Part shown: positions 15,871-24,411 of the stretch, piece by piece
Numbering within the stretch: the stretch's first letter is position 1
Layout: each line of letters starts with the position of its first letter
Source: Streptomyces sp. NRRL WC-3626
GTDB taxonomy: Bacteria; Actinomycetota; Actinomycetes; Streptomycetales; Streptomycetaceae
DNA length: 64,000 nucleotides
Direction: 5' to 3'
Assembly: GCF_000718785.1 (NCBI RefSeq)
Contig: NZ_JOCA01000002.1
Coordinates: 124,001 to 188,000, forward strand
Notes under the pieces: model-generated
Databases searched by the model: none
The model's input: only the letters and a program-made list of their open reading frames with translations
Told to the model about the DNA's origin: nothing
Translations under genes and position numbers: made by a program

Positions 15871-17551
15871 GGGGAACCTCCAAGGAGTGTGGGGGGGCAG
15901 TCGGTTCGGGTAAGGGGGAGGGGTTCAGCACGCGGCCCCGTTCTGCGCGGAGCCGTCCCTCGGCGACCCGGGACATCAGGCCGGCGCTGGGAGGAGCGGA
16001 CGGCGCCGTAGACCCGCGGGCTTCTCGCGTGCTGTTTTGCAGGCCCGGCGCCAGGTAGGAGCGTGAGAGGTCGCGCTTCGGCAACTGATCGCCATCGCCG
16101 GACCCGTCCGGCACTTCGCTCCCGCTGTGCGTGGGCAGCGGCGGTATGCCGCTGGCCTCGCTGCCGGTGTTGGGCTCCACGCTGTGGGTCATCGCCGGTG
16201 GGGCGGCGGCCGGAGCCCCACCGGTCCTGTCGGCGGTGCGGGCAGCTGCCGTAGACGTCTTCGGAGCAAGGGCGTGCGCCGGTGAGGGAGACGGGCGGCC
16301 AGGCCGCGCAGCCGGTTCCTGCCGCTCCGGTGCCGCGGTGAAGAGGCCGTGCGGCACGCGGACTTCGGCCTGGTTGGAGCCGTAGAAGTTCCTCTGGAGC
16401 CGGACGTGGAGGCCGAGATGGCGGGCGTACTCAGCCACCACCCACATGCCTATGCGTCCGTCCCGCAGATAGTCACCGGACCGGTGGCGGGACGGCTCGG
16501 ACAGGAGGCCGTTCAGCTGGGCCAGCGTCGCCTGCGGCATGGGCTTTCCGCGGTCGTCGATCTGGATGATCACTCCCGAGGCGGCCATTTCGACCCGGAC
16601 CAGTACCTGCGTCTGGGGGTCGGAGAAATTGGCAGCGTTGTCGAGGAGTTCCGCCAGAAGATGGACGAGCCCGGTCGCTGCCCGCCCGTCGACCGTGCCG
16701 TCCACGGGAGACACCAGCCGGACGCGTTCGTACTGCTCGATCTCAGAGATCGCGTGGCTGATCACGTCGGACAGCAGCGTCGCTCTGCCAGAGCGCCGCG
16801 GAAGCGCACCGCCTGCCACCGTCAGGCTCTCCGCCAGCCGGCGCAGCCGGGTGACCATGTGGTCCAGCCGGAAGAGCGGGCTGAGGACCTCGGGGTCCTC
16901 CATCTCACGTTCCAGCGCATCGAACGCCTTCAACGTGTTGTTGATCAAGGTCAGGATGCGCCGGGCGATACTGAGGACGGCCGCTTTCTCCTGGCGGGCG
17001 GAGCTGTCGGTGAGCGCCGTCTGTACGCCGTGCACGAATTCGAGCAGTTCGTATTCGAGCGCGGTGAACGGATGCGGGGCCTCGGGCTCCGGCGGCAGTT
17101 CGCGCACTTGGGGCTGCTCGCCGCGCTGTAGCTGGTCCACCGTCGTCTGAACGGCTTTGAGGCCGTCTGCCATCACGGACCGCAGACGGGTGATCCACTG
17201 GGACACGGCTTGGCGTTCAGCCGCCTGCTGCTGCTGTACCGCCTCCACGTCGGCTACTCGGTGCCGGTGCACCGCGTCGGCCGTCGCTCGGGACATCCGC
17301 CAGGCCACAACGAGCACCCCAGTACAGCTCGCGGCGGCAACCGTCCACACCAGCAACCGCGTTCCGGACCATGGGGGCTCGGTCCGCAGGAGGTATTCCG
17401 GCAGCGCTATCAGCAGCAGCACGACGCACGGGGGGAGGACGGCGAGCTGCCCGAGCCGTGAGCGCAACCCCGCGGAGGTGTTCACCCTGCGCGCCCACGA
17501 CTTGCCGTGCCGTCGGCGTTCGGAACGTGTGGCCGGTGGAGAATCAGACAT
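15851..17551 (-). CDS. cvnA: CvnA: conservon membrane sensor kinase-like protein
   Basis: 566 residues: short basic N-terminus, two membrane helices (about 35-52 and 65-85) with little outside, a helical linker, and a GHKL ATPase domain (about 298-400) with N-box ELLDNAANFSD and G1 IDDRGKP. The C-terminal 160 residues are Pro/Ala-rich and disordered. As in other CvnA proteins there is no clear phosphoacceptor-His box of the standard type. The ATG at 17551 has GAGGT upstream. It heads the conservon and probably the whole leftward set down to the GAF gene. Confidence 0.92.
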   Translation of the reverse strand: MSDSPPATRSERRRHGKSWARRVNTSAGLRSRLGQLAVLPPCVVLLLIALPEYLLRTEPPWSGTRLLVWTVAAASCTGVLVVAWRMSRATADAVHRHRVADVEAVQQQQAAERQAVSQWITRLRSVMADGLKAVQTTVDQLQRGEQPQVRELPPEPEAPHPFTALEYELLEFVHGVQTALTDSSARQEKAAVLSIARRILTLINNTLKAFDALEREMEDPEVLSPLFRLDHMVTRLRRLAESLTVAGGALPRRSGRATLLSDVISHAISEIEQYERVRLVSPVDGTVDGRAATGLVHLLAELLDNAANFSDPQTQVLVRVEMAASGVIIQIDDRGKPMPQATLAQLNGLLSEPSRHRSGDYLRDGRIGMWVVAEYARHLGLHVRLQRNFYGSNQAEVRVPHGLFTAAPERQEPAARPGRPSPSPAHALAPKTSTAAARTADRTGGAPAAAPPAMTHSVEPNTGSEASGIPPLPTHSGSEVPDGSGDGDQLPKRDLSRSYLAPGLQNSTREARGSTAPSAPPSAGLMSRVAEGRLRAERGRVLNPSPLPEPTAPPHSLEVPRGDHDA

Positions 17552-17620
17552 CAAGGGACCTCAGTGACGTGGACGCGGGGCGTGAGCGCGGTCCGGTTGT
17601 GTGAAAGCGCGCAGGTGATG

Positions 17621-17679
17621 GGTCGCCGGGGCAGGGTGGCTGATGCGGGGGAACAACTGCCGCCCCCGCCCCGGCGACC
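17621..17679. terminator. Hairpin with 12-bp GC-rich stem upstream of cvnA
   Basis: GGTCGCCGGGGC at 17621-17632 is the exact inverse complement of 17668-17679, with a 35-base loop that is itself C-rich. There is no T run, as is normal in Streptomyces terminators. It lies 70 bp upstream of the cvnA start, so it could be a terminator for a short upstream transcript or a structure in the cvnA leader. Confidence 0.4.
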
Positions 17680-18017
17680 GGCTATAGGGGAGGCCGGACG
17701 GCGAGGCTGCACGGAGGAGGCGATGGCCGACCCACGCTGGTACCTCCTCCTGGCTGAGTCGCCTCTGTAGCGCTCGGCAGGGGGACAGCACCCTCGACGA
17801 TCGCAGTCGCAGTCACGGGTAAGGGTTCCTCGGGGAGTGAAACCGGAGCTTCGGAGACCAATGTCACCACGGGGTGCCTGACGTCCGAAGCCCCGGTGGC
17901 TAGGGGTGAACGGGGGACAGAGGTGACGCCCCGCACGTCGAACTGCCGGTATGTCTTGACCACTTGGGGCTGATCACCAGCCTGCCCTGCCGTCATCTGT
18001 CGGGCCAGATGCGCGGG

Positions 18018-18144
18018 GGCTCATATCGGGGGTCATTCAGATCCGCCCTCCACCACGCGGTAGGCAGCCTCAAATCTGGGCATTTCCAGGCGAATTTCTT
18101 GTAGGCCGGTCGTCTCTTCTTGGAAATGACCCCCGATATGAGCC
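18018..18144. repeat. 20-bp perfect inverted repeat with 87-bp spacer
   Basis: The arms are 18018-18037 (GGCTCATATCGGGGGTCATT) and 18125-18144, exact inverse complements. The spacer has lower GC and no ORF. Total length 127 bp fits a miniature inverted-repeat element, a recombinase or IS-end relic, or a pair of operator half-sites. No flanking target duplication is obvious to me. Confidence 0.6.
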
Positions 18145-18298
18145 GGTGGGCGGCTGGACTACCCGTTCGGACAAATGCGACGGTGAGCGCGGGGCGATGA
18201 GAGCCGCGCTCCGCCCCACTTCTCTCCAGATTCCCCGGGTCCGCTGCCTCGTTGCTGTGCGCACCACGGCGAGCCGAGCCGGCGCCCTGTCCTTCGCG

Positions 18299-19459
18299 AT
18301 GAGAGCGAGCCCCGTCGTGACCGCTTCACACTTGCTCCGGCGACGCCTGGTCGCCGGATGGGACGAGCATCCTCTCGGCGTCGGCTGCCGGCCCATCGGG
18401 GGACCGGCAACCAACCTGGGCCACGCCGCAGGATGGGCCCCCGTCGACGACGACTGCGCAGTCGACGCCCTCCTGCGCGCCCGCGAAGAGGGAGCAACTG
18501 TCTTCGACACCTCGGACGTCTACGGTCTCGGGCACTCCCAGAGGCTATTGGGCCGCATGCTTGCCCAGGTACCCCGCGAAAGCGTCAGCATCACCAGCAC
18601 GGTCGGGGCCTTCAGGGGCACCGGCGTCAACGCCTACAGCTCCCTGAACCTGCACGGGCAAGTGGAACAGAGCCTTGAGAACCTCGGCGTGGAGTCGCTG
18701 AATGTCCTGACGTTGCACCACACCGACTTCGGTCCACGCGATCAGTACCTCCAAGAGGCACGGGAGACACTGGAGGCCCTGCGTGACCTCGGCAGGGTCA
18801 AGGCGCTAGGGATGAGGGCGCCAAACCGGCTGACGGCAGGTACCGCGACATCAGGCGATCGCAACCAGGTAAGCGCGGCTCGGTTCGCTTTCCTCGTTCA
18901 ACAGTTCGCCCCCAAGGTCATCACCACCCCCTTCAACCCACTCAGCCAGCCCCCCGAACCCGAGGTCGCCGACAGCGAAGGGGACGAGGACATCTTCAGC
19001 TTCGCCCGTCGCCACGGCGTCGCCACTATGATCACCGAACCTCTTGGCCTGGGACTGCTCACCGGCAAGTACCTTCCGGACACGGCCTTCGGCCCTGGCG
19101 ACGTCCGCTCCCGCATCACCGCGCCGGTCCTGGCTGCCGTCCAGCGGGGCCTGCAGCCCTTGCGGGGCCGGTTCGGTTCCTCCCCGCACGACCTCGCCCG
19201 GGTCGCCCTCCAGTACTGCCTCAGGCGGTGCCCGGACTCGATTGTTCTGGCCGGGTTCACCAGTTCGCAACAGGTGGCCGTGAACTACCAGGGCTTCAAG
19301 ACCGGGCTGAGCGATCTGGACTACGAGTTCGTCGATGCCGCGTACGCAGCCTTGCGAGCCGAGCTGGTGGGGGTCGGCCAGCTCCGCTCAAGGGAGGCAG
19401 CGTCCGTGACGTGTATCCCCGGACCGGGCCGGCCTGCCCACGTCCCCGAGGAGCGATGA
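18299..19459 (+). CDS. Aldo/keto reductase-like protein lacking the catalytic Lys
   Basis: 386 residues with the AKR TIM-barrel pattern: FDTSDVYGLGHSQRLLG supplies Asp70 and Tyr75, and LTLHHTD supplies His141. The usual K in the I-x-T-K-x-G strand is Thr (ITSTVGAF), so the catalytic tetrad is incomplete. The NADPH-binding end is recognisable (VALQYCLRR, VLAGFTSSQQV). Start uncertain: ATG 18299 leaves a normal N-terminus; in-frame starts at 18146 and 18197 would add up to 51 residues. First gene of the rightward cluster; possibly a redox step or a non-catalytic member. Confidence 0.75.
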   Translation: MRASPVVTASHLLRRRLVAGWDEHPLGVGCRPIGGPATNLGHAAGWAPVDDDCAVDALLRAREEGATVFDTSDVYGLGHSQRLLGRMLAQVPRESVSITSTVGAFRGTGVNAYSSLNLHGQVEQSLENLGVESLNVLTLHHTDFGPRDQYLQEARETLEALRDLGRVKALGMRAPNRLTAGTATSGDRNQVSAARFAFLVQQFAPKVITTPFNPLSQPPEPEVADSEGDEDIFSFARRHGVATMITEPLGLGLLTGKYLPDTAFGPGDVRSRITAPVLAAVQRGLQPLRGRFGSSPHDLARVALQYCLRRCPDSIVLAGFTSSQQVAVNYQGFKTGLSDLDYEFVDAAYAALRAELVGVGQLRSREAASVTCIPGPGRPAHVPEER

Positions 19460-19488
19460 CGCCCCGTGCGTGCCGCGCAAGGTGAGGA

Positions 19489-20748
19489 ATGAACGCCCAC
19501 ATGAGCCCAGACAGCACCCACTGGATGAAATACGCCATTGGCGAAGCACAAAGGGCGCCACAGCCAAGTCTGCGGGCCGGCGCTGCGCTCGTTTCTGAAC
19601 ACGGCCAGTTGATTTGCTCCGCCTTCGATGGCGAAGTGCACGGCGCATCCTGGTTCCGCACTCTGCGGCGCAGGGTTCAAGAACTTGGAATAGCCAGCGC
19701 GCACAGCGTCTATCTGACGATCAACACCCTGTCGGCGGCCGGGTCGTTCGAACTGGCCGAGCTCTTGAGCGACGTGCGGATCGACAAGGTGTACGTCGGT
19801 CTGCCGGACCCCGCGCTGACGAACTACCTCAGTGGCGATCCCGTCACCGAGCGAGGCCATGTACTCCGCTTCCCCGACGATCTTCAGCGTCAGATCCTTG
19901 ACCAGAACCGAGACCTCTACGCGGCGAGCGAGCAGAGCATCGAGTGCAACCCCCACTACTCCACCCATCGCATCAGCGAAGCCGTCTCCACCAGGCTGAT
20001 GTTGATGGGCTTCGCACTGACCAGGAGCGACGTCAACGCGCATCGGGGGAGGGCCGCGCTCGCGTCTCTCATCTGCAAGAGGTACGGGATCGAGTACAAA
20101 GAGGCGGACAGCGCCGTAGGCGACGCACTGGCCGCAGCGTTCGACGCGAAGTACGGCACCTACGACTACGCGTACGACGCTCGCGCCGCCAACGCGGGGT
20201 GGGCCGACGACTTCATGGCGGTTTACAGGAGGTCATCCACAAGGTCCCTGACTGCCGTCAGCATCCTCAACGTCGGCGTCGGTGCCGGCCATGAAGCGGC
20301 GGCCCTGTTCTCCGACTGCCCGCGGATCACCTTCGCCGATATCGCGGAAAGCGGACTCGCGAACATAAGCGGACGCATTCCCTTGTCGAGAACCGTCGTC
20401 TCCAGCGCCGAAAACTTGTCCGCCCTGCCGGACGACAGTTTCGATCTGTATGTCTCATTGAGGACGTACAACTCGTCATTCTTCGACACGTCCGCAGCGG
20501 CCTCGGAGGCGCACAGAGTAATGAAGCCCGGTGCGGTGATTATCGTCTCGGTGGCCAACGGATTTTTGTATACTCGGCGGAGCTGCGTCGTGCCGGGACT
20601 GATCATCCCCGGCACTGAATTCGTCGACCTCTATCGCGGGATGGACACCGCCAATCTAATTGGTGCGGAGCTCGACGGCGCTGGATTCAAAGATGGCCGA
20701 ATGTTCCCAACAAGTACCGAGATTTACCTTTCGGCGGTCGCCGCCTAA
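19489..20748 (+). CDS. Degenerate deaminase domain fused to a SAM methyltransferase
   Basis: 419 residues. The first 130 resemble RibD-type cytidine-deaminase-fold proteins (GAALVSEHGQLICSAFDG, VHGASW, VYVGLPDPA), but the PCxxC zinc site is absent: VYLTINTLSAAGS stands where the TLEPC motif belongs. Residues about 250-415 are a class I methyltransferase (motif I ILNVGVGAGHE, then SAENLSALPDDSFDLY and VMKPGAVIIVSVANG). The ribosome-binding site is AAGGTGAGGA. Codon use is less GC-biased than its neighbours, hinting at transfer. It may methylate a nucleoside or a nucleobase-derived intermediate; the deaminase part is probably for binding only. Confidence 0.7.
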   Translation: MNAHMSPDSTHWMKYAIGEAQRAPQPSLRAGAALVSEHGQLICSAFDGEVHGASWFRTLRRRVQELGIASAHSVYLTINTLSAAGSFELAELLSDVRIDKVYVGLPDPALTNYLSGDPVTERGHVLRFPDDLQRQILDQNRDLYAASEQSIECNPHYSTHRISEAVSTRLMLMGFALTRSDVNAHRGRAALASLICKRYGIEYKEADSAVGDALAAAFDAKYGTYDYAYDARAANAGWADDFMAVYRRSSTRSLTAVSILNVGVGAGHEAAALFSDCPRITFADIAESGLANISGRIPLSRTVVSSAENLSALPDDSFDLYVSLRTYNSSFFDTSAAASEAHRVMKPGAVIIVSVANGFLYTRRSCVVPGLIIPGTEFVDLYRGMDTANLIGAELDGAGFKDGRMFPTSTEIYLSAVAA

Positions 20749-20874
20749 CGTTGCCACAGCCCTCCGGCCGGCCGCGGTCGCGACGTCCCACCAGTTCCGC
20801 GGGAAGGCTGAATCGCAGACAGCCGGGGCGACCGGTCGGTCTGGAGCGACCAGCATGAAGGAAGGACTTCTGCA

Positions 20875-21594
20875 ATGAACGGGCGAACGACCGTTGCCGA
20901 TCGGATCCTGCAGTTCAACGAGGAACTCGCGGAGACGACGCTTGAACTGCCGCCCGGATTCGCGGTCATCAACCCGTTCAGCGGCCCCCAGAAGGAGCGC
21001 GTCCGCGAGGTGACGACTGCGTTCTACCACAAGTACTACGACGACGACAGGCCGCGCCGTCTGGTACTGGGGAGTTCGCCCGCCCGACGGGGCACGGCCG
21101 TGACCGGGGTCCCGTTCGAAGACGCGAAGCTCCTGGAAAGCGACTCGGGAGTCGACATCGCCGACGGCTATGCGGTGAGCCGGCCCTCTGCCGGGTTCCT
21201 GCACGACGTCATCGCGCGCTACGGGGGCCGGACACGGTTCTACGCCGACTTCGTCATGAGCTTTGTGTGCCCGCTCGGCCTGGTGAGAACGAACCCCCAG
21301 GGAAGCGAGGTCAACTGCAATTACTACGAGAGCAAGAAGCTGATGGAGTTCCTGCGATCCTTCCTCGTGGAGGCCCTGGAGCGCCAGCTGGAATTCGGGA
21401 CCGACACCTCGGTGTGCTACTGCATCGGGAGCGGCGAGAACTTCAAATTCCTCTCGGCGGTAAACGACGGCCAGGGCTACTTCGAGAAGATCGTGCCCTT
21501 GGAGCACCCGCGCTTCATCACGCAATACAACGGCGGGAGAAAAGAAGAATTCGCCGAGAAATACCTCAGTGCTCTGCGCGGAGAAAGCGATTAG
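20875..21594 (+). CDS. SMUG2/DUF4918-like uracil-DNA-glycosylase-fold protein
   Basis: 239 residues matching the SMUG2 (DUF4918) layout: LVLGSSPARRGTAVTGVPFED, FVMSFVCPLGLV, NCNYYESKKL, CYCIGSGENFKFL and LEHPRFITQY, including the His of the LEHPR loop. In SMUG enzymes the first motif is INPGxFG with a catalytic Asn; here Ser replaces it (GSSPARRG), so ordinary uracil excision is doubtful. The fold binds a nucleobase and its glycosidic bond, fitting a cluster with a deoxyribosyltransferase. AAGGA precedes the ATG. Function in a biosynthetic setting is inference. Confidence 0.75.
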   Translation: MNGRTTVADRILQFNEELAETTLELPPGFAVINPFSGPQKERVREVTTAFYHKYYDDDRPRRLVLGSSPARRGTAVTGVPFEDAKLLESDSGVDIADGYAVSRPSAGFLHDVIARYGGRTRFYADFVMSFVCPLGLVRTNPQGSEVNCNYYESKKLMEFLRSFLVEALERQLEFGTDTSVCYCIGSGENFKFLSAVNDGQGYFEKIVPLEHPRFITQYNGGRKEEFAEKYLSALRGESD

Positions 21595-21682
21595 CGGCGG
21601 CGCCCTCCGCAGTACCTTCCCCGGCCGAATCCCTGGCTGAGGGCTCCCACCGCGATGGCTCGAGAAGAAGGAGAACAGCACA

Positions 21683-22462
21683 GTGGTGTCAGACGGCAGG
21701 ATCCTGGTCCACTTCGGCTCGGAACGCGTCAGCGTCTACCGCCACCAGAGCGGCGAGCTGAGGCTGCTCACGAGGGAGCGGCTTCCGTTCGGAGCCGGCC
21801 TCGTCGGCGAGGCGCTGGCGGACAGCGTCGGCGAGTTCTGCGCCGGGCTCAAGGAGTTCACCGAGGTCGTTGACAACAAGAGCACGCGGGTGCACGCCAC
21901 CGGGGTCTTCCAGCAGCTCCCGCAGCCGGAAGCGGACGCGCTGGTCAACAGCGTCTACGTCGACACGGGCCTCTACTTCAACATCGTGGGGTCCGAGCTG
22001 GAGCAGTTCTACCTGGACACGGGCATGTCCGCATGCGGTTCGAACGACATGGTGGAAGGCCTGATCCGGAGGGAGTTCCGAACGGTAGTCGTCTGCGGCA
22101 GCTTCCAGCAGTCCCTGGGGGACATCGAGGGCACCATCACCCAGCTGCGCGAAACCGGCACCGAGGTGCTCAGCCCCCGCAGCACCAGGATCAAGCCGGA
22201 AACCGAGGGCACCGACTTCATCCTCTTCGACTACCAGGACTTGCTGAAGAACGAACGCGACACGTGGCGGCACAAGTACGTGCACATGGACGCGTTCCGG
22301 CAAGCCGACGCTGTCGTCGTGTGCAACCCGGGCGGTCGCGTCGGAAGCGGCACCGTCTTCGAGCTCGGCTTCATGTCCGCGCTGTCCAAGAGGGTCATCT
22401 TCACGAAGGAGCCCCTGGGCGTGTCTGTGTCCTTCCCCTGCGAGGTGGGCCTGGGCGCCTGA
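21683..22462 (+). CDS. Nucleoside deoxyribosyltransferase-like enzyme with extra N-terminal domain
   Basis: 259 residues. The C-terminal 120 have the deoxyribosyltransferase pattern: VVVCGSFQQSLGDIEGTI, a helix with DAFRQADAVVVCNPGG, and GSGTVFELGFMSALSKRV near residue 220, where the Glu would be the nucleophile. The N-terminal 130 (ILVHFGSERVSVYR, RLPFGAGLVGEALAD, VHATGVFQQLP, GLYFNIVGSELEQFY) resemble the first half of the Ppx/GppA fold, without its second half. Start is one of two consecutive GTG codons after AAGGAGAA. It may transfer or cleave a (deoxy)ribosyl group. Confidence 0.65.
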   Translation: MVSDGRILVHFGSERVSVYRHQSGELRLLTRERLPFGAGLVGEALADSVGEFCAGLKEFTEVVDNKSTRVHATGVFQQLPQPEADALVNSVYVDTGLYFNIVGSELEQFYLDTGMSACGSNDMVEGLIRREFRTVVVCGSFQQSLGDIEGTITQLRETGTEVLSPRSTRIKPETEGTDFILFDYQDLLKNERDTWRHKYVHMDAFRQADAVVVCNPGGRVGSGTVFELGFMSALSKRVIFTKEPLGVSVSFPCEVGLGA

Positions 22463-22626
22463 CCCCAACCCGCTGAGGACTGCCGCACCCCAACCGGCTT
22501 CCGCATCCCCGCCCAGAACGCGTCTCGGTGAACGGCGCAGTCCCCGGCAGCAGGTCGCCTGGTCGTCCTCCCTATCCACCCTGATCCCGCTTCTCGCTTG
22601 CGAAGATACGGAAAGGACTCCCGCCG

Positions 22627-24411
22627 GTGGAACTCATCGACATAACGTGCGACAGGCTGCGAGAGATCGTGGCGTCTGTCCTTGAGGTGGAAAAGGAAGC
22701 CATCGAGCCTGGTGCCCAGTTCTATGAGGAACTCGGCATGAGCTCCTTGGAGAAGGTCGAGGTCGTGGTCGCGGTCGAGCGCGAGTTCGGAGCCCTGTCC
22801 GCGCAGGAAGCGGCCGCTTTCACCAGCCTGGACGCCGCGATGGCCGTGCTCGGCGAGCGGGCGAGGAGCCTCCAGGGTGTCGACCTGATCGACCGCCTGG
22901 TGGCGGGCCATGTCGCCGCCGGCCGGGGTGACCGGGCCAGCTACCTTGACCCCCAGGTCGGGGAGATCACCTACGCGGGCCTCCTGGAGGCAGCACGCGG
23001 GTATGCGGGCGCCCTGCAGGCCGCAGAAGTACCCGAGGGCGCCCGCGGGCTCCTGGTCGCCGACGACTCCGTGGCGACCGTGGTCGCTGCCCTCGGCTTG
23101 TGGTGGCACGGCTGCGTCCCCGTGGTGATCAGTCCGATGCTCACGGACGACGAAGTCCGCTACGTCGCCGCCGACTGCGCCGCCGCGATGGTGCACCTGG
23201 ACGCGGCCTCCGCGCGGCAACGCGCCCTGGAGGAGCTGTTCGCCACGACCACCCGGTTCGCCGGCGCTGACGTCCGCGCTGCTCTGGCGACGGCCGAGGC
23301 CAGCCCCGCGCACCGCCCGCAGGAGGCCGGGCTCCCCGCCGCGTGGAGCGCGGGCCGTGAGGCGCTCGTGCAGTACACCTCCGGAAGCACTGGCATGCCC
23401 AAGGGAGTGCGGCACTCGGCGGGTGCGATCGCGGCCATGGCCGACGGTATCGGCACGGTACTGGCGCTGACGCCCGAGGACACCGTGCTGTCCAGCGCCC
23501 GGATGTCCTTCGGCTACGGCTTCGGCAGCTCCGTCCTGTGCCCTCTGGCGGCCGGCTCCCGCGTCGCGCTCATCAGTGGCACGGTCGACGTTCACTCGCT
23601 CGCCACCGCGATGCAGCGCCACCGACCCACCGTGCTGTTCTCCGTCCCGCGGCTGTACGCGGCGCTGCTGAACGCCTCCGGGACAGTGCTCGTCTCCGAC
23701 TGCGTCGACTCCGTGCGGCTGTGCGTGGCGGCGGGCGAGAATCTGCCGGGTCCGCTCAGCGAGCGGATCCGCGCCGCCTTCCAGGCCGAGCTGCTCAACG
23801 GCCTCGGCGCTACCGAGGTGCTCTACATCGTCGTCGGCACCCCGCCAGGGGCAAACAGTCCGGGGACCTTCGGGGTCCCGGTGCCGGGGATCACCGCGAC
23901 CGTTCGCGCCGCGGACGGCACGCCCGTCGCCGACGGGGTCGACGGCCGGCTGCACATCGCCGGCCCGACCGTCGCCCTCGGCTACATCGGTCGGCCGGAG
24001 GCAGCAGAGGTCACCTTCGCCGACGGCGGTGCCTACACCGGCGATGTGGTGCGCCGTGCGCCGGATGGCACGTTCACCCATCTGTGCCGCGCCGATGACG
24101 TGCTCAATCTGGGCGGCTACAAGGTCGTTCCCAGTGAGATCGAGAGCGTCGTCCGCGGTGTCGACGGGGTCCAGGACTGCGTGGTGGTCGGCGGCCGCGA
24201 TGCCGATGGCCTGGAGCAGGCCGTGGCGTATCTGGTGGCCCGGCCGGGATCTGACGAGGCCGTGGTGCGGCGCGCGGTGATCGCCGCGATCCGTGGCGGT
24301 CTCGCCGCCTTCAAGCGGCCCGCCCGTCTGGAGTTCCTGGACGAGCTGCCGACCACGTCGACCGGCAAGGTCGCCGCCTTCGAGCTGAGGAAGGCGGCTG
24401 CCCAACCGTGA
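22627..24411 (+). CDS. Acyl carrier protein fused to an AMP-dependent acyl ligase
   Basis: 594 residues. Residues 1-75 are an ACP domain; the phosphopantetheine site reads LGMSSLEKVE, Ser40, with Ser instead of the usual Asp before it. From about residue 85 an acyl-adenylating domain follows: VQYTSGSTGMPKGVRHS, NGLGATEVLY, YTGDVVRR, LGGYKVVPSEIE and TSTGKVAAFELRK with the catalytic Lys. It should activate a carboxylic acid and load it on its own ACP, starting the acyl chain made by the next genes. GTG start after GGAAAGGACTC. Four-base overlap with the KS gene. Confidence 0.85.
   Translation: MELIDITCDRLREIVASVLEVEKEAIEPGAQFYEELGMSSLEKVEVVVAVEREFGALSAQEAAAFTSLDAAMAVLGERARSLQGVDLIDRLVAGHVAAGRGDRASYLDPQVGEITYAGLLEAARGYAGALQAAEVPEGARGLLVADDSVATVVAALGLWWHGCVPVVISPMLTDDEVRYVAADCAAAMVHLDAASARQRALEELFATTTRFAGADVRAALATAEASPAHRPQEAGLPAAWSAGREALVQYTSGSTGMPKGVRHSAGAIAAMADGIGTVLALTPEDTVLSSARMSFGYGFGSSVLCPLAAGSRVALISGTVDVHSLATAMQRHRPTVLFSVPRLYAALLNASGTVLVSDCVDSVRLCVAAGENLPGPLSERIRAAFQAELLNGLGATEVLYIVVGTPPGANSPGTFGVPVPGITATVRAADGTPVADGVDGRLHIAGPTVALGYIGRPEAAEVTFADGGAYTGDVVRRAPDGTFTHLCRADDVLNLGGYKVVPSEIESVVRGVDGVQDCVVVGGRDADGLEQAVAYLVARPGSDEAVVRRAVIAAIRGGLAAFKRPARLEFLDELPTTSTGKVAAFELRKAAAQP

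Larger units (their letters stand above)
17552..18298. promoter_or_regulatory. Divergent intergenic region between cvnA and the aldo/keto-reductase-like gene
   Basis: This 750-bp gap must hold the promoters of both divergent units. It contains two inverted repeats listed separately. A minus-strand frame at 17682-17996 (104 codons, Pro/Thr/Val-rich, ATG without a ribosome-binding site) ends three bases before the hairpin at 17621-17679; it may be a short gene with its terminator or chance. No other convincing gene is seen. Confidence 0.45.

Noticed and set aside
22231..24405. 724-codon minus-strand open frame
   Set aside because: Antisense to the ACP-AMP ligase fusion and the end of the previous gene; no recognisable motif.
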